The notes beneath the pieces are model-generated. The model worked only from the letters and a program-made list of their open reading frames with translations, was not told the origin of the DNA and did not search any database. From Thraustochytrium sp. TN22 (Eukaryota; Sar; Bigyra; Thraustochytrida; Thraustochytriidae): DNA of 57,741 nucleotides. The stretch spans positions 1 through 57,741 of the forward strand of contig JABLUY010000232.1 in NCBI GenBank assembly GCA_013306675.1, read 5' to 3'. The translations under genes and the position numbers were made by a program. Positions within the stretch are counted from its first letter, which is position 1; each line of letters opens with the position of its first letter. Of the stretch, positions 56,978-57,741 are shown in pieces.

Positions 56978-57741
56978 TTGCCAAGCGAGCGAACTGTGTC
57001 GAGCGAGCCGAGCTGCGGCTGGCGAGGGCAGCGTCCAGTCGCGCCGAGCTGCGCCGCGCCGCGCCGCGCCGCGCCGACCCGCGCCGACCCGCGCCGACCC
57101 GCGCCGACCCGCGCGCTCCCGTTCTGCCCGCGGACGCGCGAATGTGGCGAGTCTCTCCTCTCTCACGCACTCCGAGTCGGCACGCAGCGAGAAGCGCTGG
57201 CCGCGGTCTGCGCAACACATCGGCATGGTGAGCCGCTGCACTGTCACTGTCACTGTGTGGAAGGCACTGCGGCCTGGCTCGCCGTGGCGTCTGAAGCGAC
57301 AGGCTAAAGCGGCGTGCCGAAGCGGCATGCACGCGTGTAATCTGCCAGCCTGACCAGGTTGATGACAGAAGCTTTGATGTAAAAAAGATGATGCTGCGGT
57401 TCGGCATGCTGCGAAAGTTTCAAGGGCCCGACAACGGGGAGGGAAATGCCACGACGCGCCACGAGAGATCAACCTCGTCACAGTCTCTTCTTGCGGGATC
57501 ACGGTTTGTTTCGGCGATCCCCGTTCCGCCTTCAAGTTCACCGTACGATGATAGGTTAGGACAAGGGCGCCGTCGCCGCGCCGCGGTCTGCGCAACGCCT
57601 GCCGTACCCTTGCCCTCGCCGCGCCGCCTGCCTCGCTCCCGCCTCCAGCCTCCCGCCGCGTCGCCTCGCGCCGCGTCGCGGCGCGCCTCGTGCGCCGCGC
57701 CGCGTGCGCGGCCGGCCTCGGTGGCGCGCGGCGGGCGGCGC
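56978..57741. other. Upstream region of the 340-residue protein gene, to window end
   Basis: It contains four copies of a 10-bp unit (CCGACCCGCG) at about 57074-57114, TCCGAGTCGG at 57171-57180 (194 bp before the ATG), TTCAAGTTCACC at 57531-57542 and GCGCC-rich sequence at the end. No supported gene is seen. Confidence 0.6.

Overview
The window is nuclear DNA of a very GC-rich, gene-dense protist. Short GT-AG introns (61-307 bp) can be read directly in five genes. The gene set (RPS7, ubiquitin-L40 fusion, prohibitin, SERINC, LYAR, TRM61, the KEOPS subunit Pcc1) is plainly eukaryotic. Ubiquitin has Asp16 and Gln28, a pairing I associate with stramenopiles. Ciliary genes (IFT22, a CCDC81 relative) imply a flagellated stage. 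The high GC, tiny introns and a carrier-fused fatty acyl-AMP ligase fit a thraustochytrid (Labyrinthulomycetes) best. That placement is inference, not proof.

Layout. 0-10.5 kb: four minus-strand genes (glycine-rich beta-helix protein, multi-pass membrane protein with a C-terminal Cys cluster, membrane-anchored metzincin protease, O-fucosyltransferase-like enzyme). 11.7-13.4 kb: a tandem paralog of that enzyme with its intron in a different place. 14.6-16.4 kb: dihydroorotase (+) convergent with a spliced Pcc1-like gene (-). 17-24.2 kb: a fatty acyl-AMP ligase fused to a helical region, an acyl carrier domain and a membrane segment, then an RCC1-repeat protein. 25-33 kb: large unknown protein (+), PH-domain protein (-), class V aminotransferase (+), unknown coiled-coil protein (-), ubiquitin-L40 (+). 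33.3-36.7 kb: CCDC81-like and prohibitin-2 (-). 38-44.6 kb: SERINC (+), TRM61, a coiled-coil protein and IFT22 (-), RPS7 (+). 45.5-50 kb: two tandem SOUL haem-binding paralogs and LYAR (-). 50.5-57 kb: ABCG transporter (+), FAD oxidoreductase and a mitochondrial-looking unknown protein (-).

Functionally this is housekeeping (pyrimidine synthesis, translation, tRNA modification, mitochondrial membrane organisation) mixed with membrane, secretory and ciliary genes. There are no operons, and many genes sit head-to-head over shared 0.3-1.4 kb promoter regions.

The most interesting signals are non-coding. A 16-bp TTAGGG-containing element lies at almost the same distance upstream of both ribosomal-protein genes. 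A GAGTCCGAGTC-type element lies about 110-225 bp before a dozen start codons. A 15-bp element occurs about 310-320 bp upstream of both SOUL paralogs and is amplified eightfold beside one. Decayed tandem copies of gene 3' ends occur beside at least two genes. I found no tRNA, rRNA, CRISPR or intact mobile element.
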